39,017 nt of DNA. Origin: Chitinophagaceae bacterium (lineage in GTDB: Bacteria; Bacteroidota; Bacteroidia; Cytophagales; JASGCU01). The stretch covers positions 6,330-45,346 of the forward strand of contig JASGCU010000010.1 in NCBI GenBank assembly GCA_030053935.1. The letters are read 5' to 3'. The notes under the pieces were generated by a model. The model was given only the letters and a program-made list of their open reading frames with translations, ran no database searches and was not told the origin of the DNA. The translations under genes and the position numbers were made by a program. This document shows positions 36,717-39,017 of the stretch, one piece after another; the first letter of the stretch is position 1, and the number at the start of each line of letters is the position of its first letter.

Positions 36717-36794
36717 AGAACACTGATTTAATTGATAGGACTGATTGATAATGATAGATATCAGTAGCATCTGTCCAATCAGTGTTCTTTTTTT
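36717..36794 (+). terminator. Terminator hairpin after tRNA-Arg
   Basis: AGAACACTGATT (36717-36728) is perfectly complementary to AATCAGTGTTCT (36777-36788), and seven T end the structure (36788-36794). Inside the loop GGAC/GTCC and ACTGAT/ATCAGT can pair as well, giving a nested, branched hairpin. It separates the tRNA from hutI. Confidence 0.75.
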
Positions 36795-36820
36795 ATTTTT
36801 AGTGTTACATCACACATTTT

Positions 36821-38047
36821 ATGATATTTATAGGACCATTTTCACAGATTATCACCCTTGATAATATACCTCTCAAAGGGGCTGTAAAGGATACAAGTTT
36901 AGAAATTTTAAAAAATTATGGCGTGGTAGTTTCCAATGGGCATATTGAAGATATACTTCCTTTTGAAAGGGGCAGGTATTTATATAAAAATATGCTGCAT
37001 CTGACAGAAGATTTTGTATTGCTCCCTGGTTTTATAGATGCACACACTCATATATGTTTTGCGGGGTCAAGGGCAAAGGATTATTCGCTTCGTATATCGG
37101 GAAGTTCTTATTCAGAAATACTGAAAAGTGGAGGAGGGATTTATGATACCGTTCGGAGTACCAGAGAAGCCACGGAAGAGGAACTTTTTGAAACACTTAA
37201 AATGCGATTATGGAGGCATATTCAAGAGGGTGTTACTACTACGGAAGTAAAAACGGGCTATGGACTCGATTTTACAAATGAAATAAAACAACTTCGGACA
37301 ATACAAAAATGCCAAACTCTGTTTGATATTGTCCCTACTTGCCTTGCGACACACGTCTGCCCAAAAGAATTTTTAGATACCGATTCTTATATTGATTTTA
37401 TTCTTGAAAAACTATTGCCTGAAATAAAAAAACAAAATTTGAGTCAAAGAGTAGATATTTTTATAGAACCTGAAGCGTTCCCTCTTAAACAAGCGGAAAG
37501 ATATTTGAATAGATGCAAAGACATGGGTTTTTTTTTGACCGTCCATGCGGATCAATTTTCTACGGGAGGAGGAGTTCTTGCCGCTCAATTAGGAGCTGTT
37601 AGCTGCGATCATTTAGAAAATACATCAGAAATGGACATAAAAATTATAGCTAAAAGTAATACGGTAGCAATAGTTTTACCAGGTGCATCGTTAGGATTAG
37701 GTATGCCTTTTGCTTCTGCAAGAAAATTTTTAGATAACGGAGCTTGCCTTGCTATTGCTACTGATTGGAATCCAGGATCGGCACCGATGGGAGACCTTTG
37801 TATGCAAGCATCTGTTCTTGCTGCAAATCAAAAGTTATCAAATGCAGAGGTATTCGCAGGTATTACTTTTAGAGCAGCAAATGCTATCCAAATTCAGAAT
37901 AAAGGTATCCTCAAAAAAAACTATATTGCCGATATGATTGCCTTTCCTACAGATGATTATAGAGAAATTTTATACCAACAAGGTAAACTGAAGCCAAAAC
38001 TCGTATGGAAAAAGGGAGAAATTATAAATGGTAAAGGTAACATTTAA
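36821..38047 (+). CDS. hutI: Imidazolonepropionase
   Basis: HutI opens the imidazolone ring of imidazolone-5-propionate to give N-formimino-glutamate, the third step of histidine degradation. This 408-residue amidohydrolase has the metal motif D-A-H-T-H (H75, H77) and G-Y-G-L substrate-loop residues. It also has H242 in H-A-D-Q-F and D315 in A-T-D-W-N-P-G-S. The usual D-F-N-P-G motif has Trp here. Length is typical. The other hut genes (hutH, hutU, hutG) are not in this window, so the pathway is either scattered or encoded further away. It begins 26 bases after the tRNA terminator T run and ends 19 bases before the restriction gene. Confidence 0.95.
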   Translation: MIFIGPFSQIITLDNIPLKGAVKDTSLEILKNYGVVVSNGHIEDILPFERGRYLYKNMLHLTEDFVLLPGFIDAHTHICFAGSRAKDYSLRISGSSYSEILKSGGGIYDTVRSTREATEEELFETLKMRLWRHIQEGVTTTEVKTGYGLDFTNEIKQLRTIQKCQTLFDIVPTCLATHVCPKEFLDTDSYIDFILEKLLPEIKKQNLSQRVDIFIEPEAFPLKQAERYLNRCKDMGFFLTVHADQFSTGGGVLAAQLGAVSCDHLENTSEMDIKIIAKSNTVAIVLPGASLGLGMPFASARKFLDNGACLAIATDWNPGSAPMGDLCMQASVLAANQKLSNAEVFAGITFRAANAIQIQNKGILKKNYIADMIAFPTDDYREILYQQGKLKPKLVWKKGEIINGKGNI

Positions 38048-38066
38048 AAAATAACATAAACACCTT

Positions 38067-39017
38067 ATGAAATACCAAAACATAAGAGAAGAAGAATTGA
38101 AAAATAAAGTAGCTAACGACTACTTTTGGCTATACGACTGCTCCAAGATAATAGGCAACATTGACTTTAGTGTATGCATGCACCAAAGCTCAAAAGAATT
38201 ATTTGAGCAAGAATCTCTGCTATGGGCGGAAGCAAAAAACGGCTCATCGGATATTTACAAATCCATTGTGCAACTCATTTTGACCATTGGCAAAGCAAGA
38301 ACTTTTGATAAGTTTTTGCCACCCGCAATGCTGGGAGCATTTGACGGAGAAAAAATTGCCTTTATCCCATACAATGACATACATTCTGTTTTTTATTTAA
38401 ACGACTTTAATTGGAATGTAGCACCTTCTAACCACGAAACCAAAGAGTTCAAACTGATTTATGAAAAAGTAAAATCGGTCATTGATAGCAATGCATTGCT
38501 TTTTCACTTTATTAATGACGATAGAGAGATCAAGAATTTTATCAAAAAGAACTTCCTTGTTGGTAATTTTGGCTTGACAAAAACCCGAATAGATAAAAAT
38601 AATTTTATCGTTATTTACAACAAATGGCTTCAATCCGTAAAACCAACTATTGCAGTAAATTGGGACATAGCAAAGAAAATAGGAATTATTGATGGGGATT
38701 TTTATATCGCAGACCTTCTTTCTGAAGAAAACAATACTCTCAAAGAAAAACTATATGTATTGCTCAAAAAAGACCATTATCAGGTTGATAGAAAAATTAA
38801 TGAAACAGGTATGTTTAGTAGTTTGCGTTCTGATTTTAATGATAAACAAGCTGCACATACCCAATTTTGGAACAAATATGAACGTCCTCCGCATAAAGAA
38901 TATTGGGATTATATTGTAGAACGAAGGGATTTACTTGTTCCTCAAGATGTTCGAGAAAGAAAGGGTAGTTTCTATACCCCTCAGATTTGGGTAGAACTCT
39001 CTCAAAAGTATTTAGCA
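38067..39017 (+). CDS. N-terminal part of a probable type IIG restriction-methylation enzyme (3' end outside window)
   Basis: An open frame of 317 codons runs from the ATG at 38067 to the last base with no stop, so the gene continues beyond the window. The final visible residues R-K-G-S-F-Y-T-P-Q-I-W-V-E-L lie just where N6-adenine methyltransferases of the Eco57I/type IIG kind begin their SAM-binding part (G-x-F-Y-T-P). The roughly 300 residues before it (start M-K-Y-Q-N-I-R-E-E-E-L) would be the N-terminal nuclease/specificity region; no clear PD-(D/E)XK motif is certain. Codons such as GAC, GGC and CTG are more frequent than in the neighbours, which hints at acquisition by transfer. Family call moderate, frame certain. 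Confidence 0.72.
   Translation, partial: MKYQNIREEELKNKVANDYFWLYDCSKIIGNIDFSVCMHQSSKELFEQESLLWAEAKNGSSDIYKSIVQLILTIGKARTFDKFLPPAMLGAFDGEKIAFIPYNDIHSVFYLNDFNWNVAPSNHETKEFKLIYEKVKSVIDSNALLFHFINDDREIKNFIKKNFLVGNFGLTKTRIDKNNFIVIYNKWLQSVKPTIAVNWDIAKKIGIIDGDFYIADLLSEENNTLKEKLYVLLKKDHYQVDRKINETGMFSSLRSDFNDKQAAHTQFWNKYERPPHKEYWDYIVERRDLLVPQDVRERKGSFYTPQIWVELSQKYLA

Overview
The window is AT-rich and comes from a member of the Bacteroidota. It carries two kinds of type IX secretion (T9SS) sorting domain: type A on a secreted amylase and type B on a giant SprB-like surface protein. It also has a TonB-dependent outer-membrane receptor with a carboxypeptidase-regulatory-like N-terminus, a rhomboid with the C-terminal tail common in this phylum, and several short lipoproteins of Bacteroidota character. 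The genus cannot be read from the sequence. Most of the window looks like ordinary chromosome. Both ends run into genes cut by the window edge.

Layout. 1-510 is the C-terminal part of a coiled-coil plus PD-(D/E)XK nuclease-fold protein. 565-1464 is a rhomboid-like membrane protein whose catalytic His and oxyanion Asn appear to be replaced. 1559-5227 is a 1222-residue secreted GH13 alpha-amylase. 5288-7898 is a tight plus-strand operon: fabG-type reductase, S1/P1 nuclease, SixA-type phosphatase, ruvA. 11230-7947 (minus) is a run of four genes: zinc-type ABC substrate-binding lipoprotein, trhO, a lipoprotein with a textbook C2H2 zinc-finger pattern, and a Nudix hydrolase. 23925-11500 (minus) is one 12.4-kb gene for a 4141-residue protein: signal peptide, L-type-lectin-like domain, cadherin/Ig-like domain, about 30 divergent Cys-containing Ig-like modules and a gliding-motility-type C-terminal sorting domain. 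Plus-strand glycosyltransferase and 1012-residue TPR genes follow. A 445-bp intergenic stretch then packs several repeat elements. Minus-strand pyrG, a lipoprotein, a YdeI-like protein and a TonB-dependent receptor come next. The right end holds a 70-residue conserved protein, maf, a chalcone-isomerase-like secreted protein, tRNA-Arg(ACG), hutI and the N-terminal part of a probable type IIG restriction-methylation enzyme.

How the genes fit together. The housekeeping functions are fatty-acid reduction, Holliday-junction processing, CTP synthesis, nucleotide sanitation, tRNA U34 hydroxylation and histidine degradation. The envelope functions are starch attack, a giant adhesin, metal capture and a TonB receptor. 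The points most worth following are the C2H2-finger lipoprotein in the same run as a zinc-binding lipoprotein, the apparently inactive rhomboid, the giant lectin/Ig-module protein without an adjacent sprF/porP-type partner, an A11 tract at the start of the amylase sorting domain, and a pair of dispersed 63-bp intergenic repeats next to a 110-bp MITE-like element. No CRISPR array, prophage or complete transposase gene was found.
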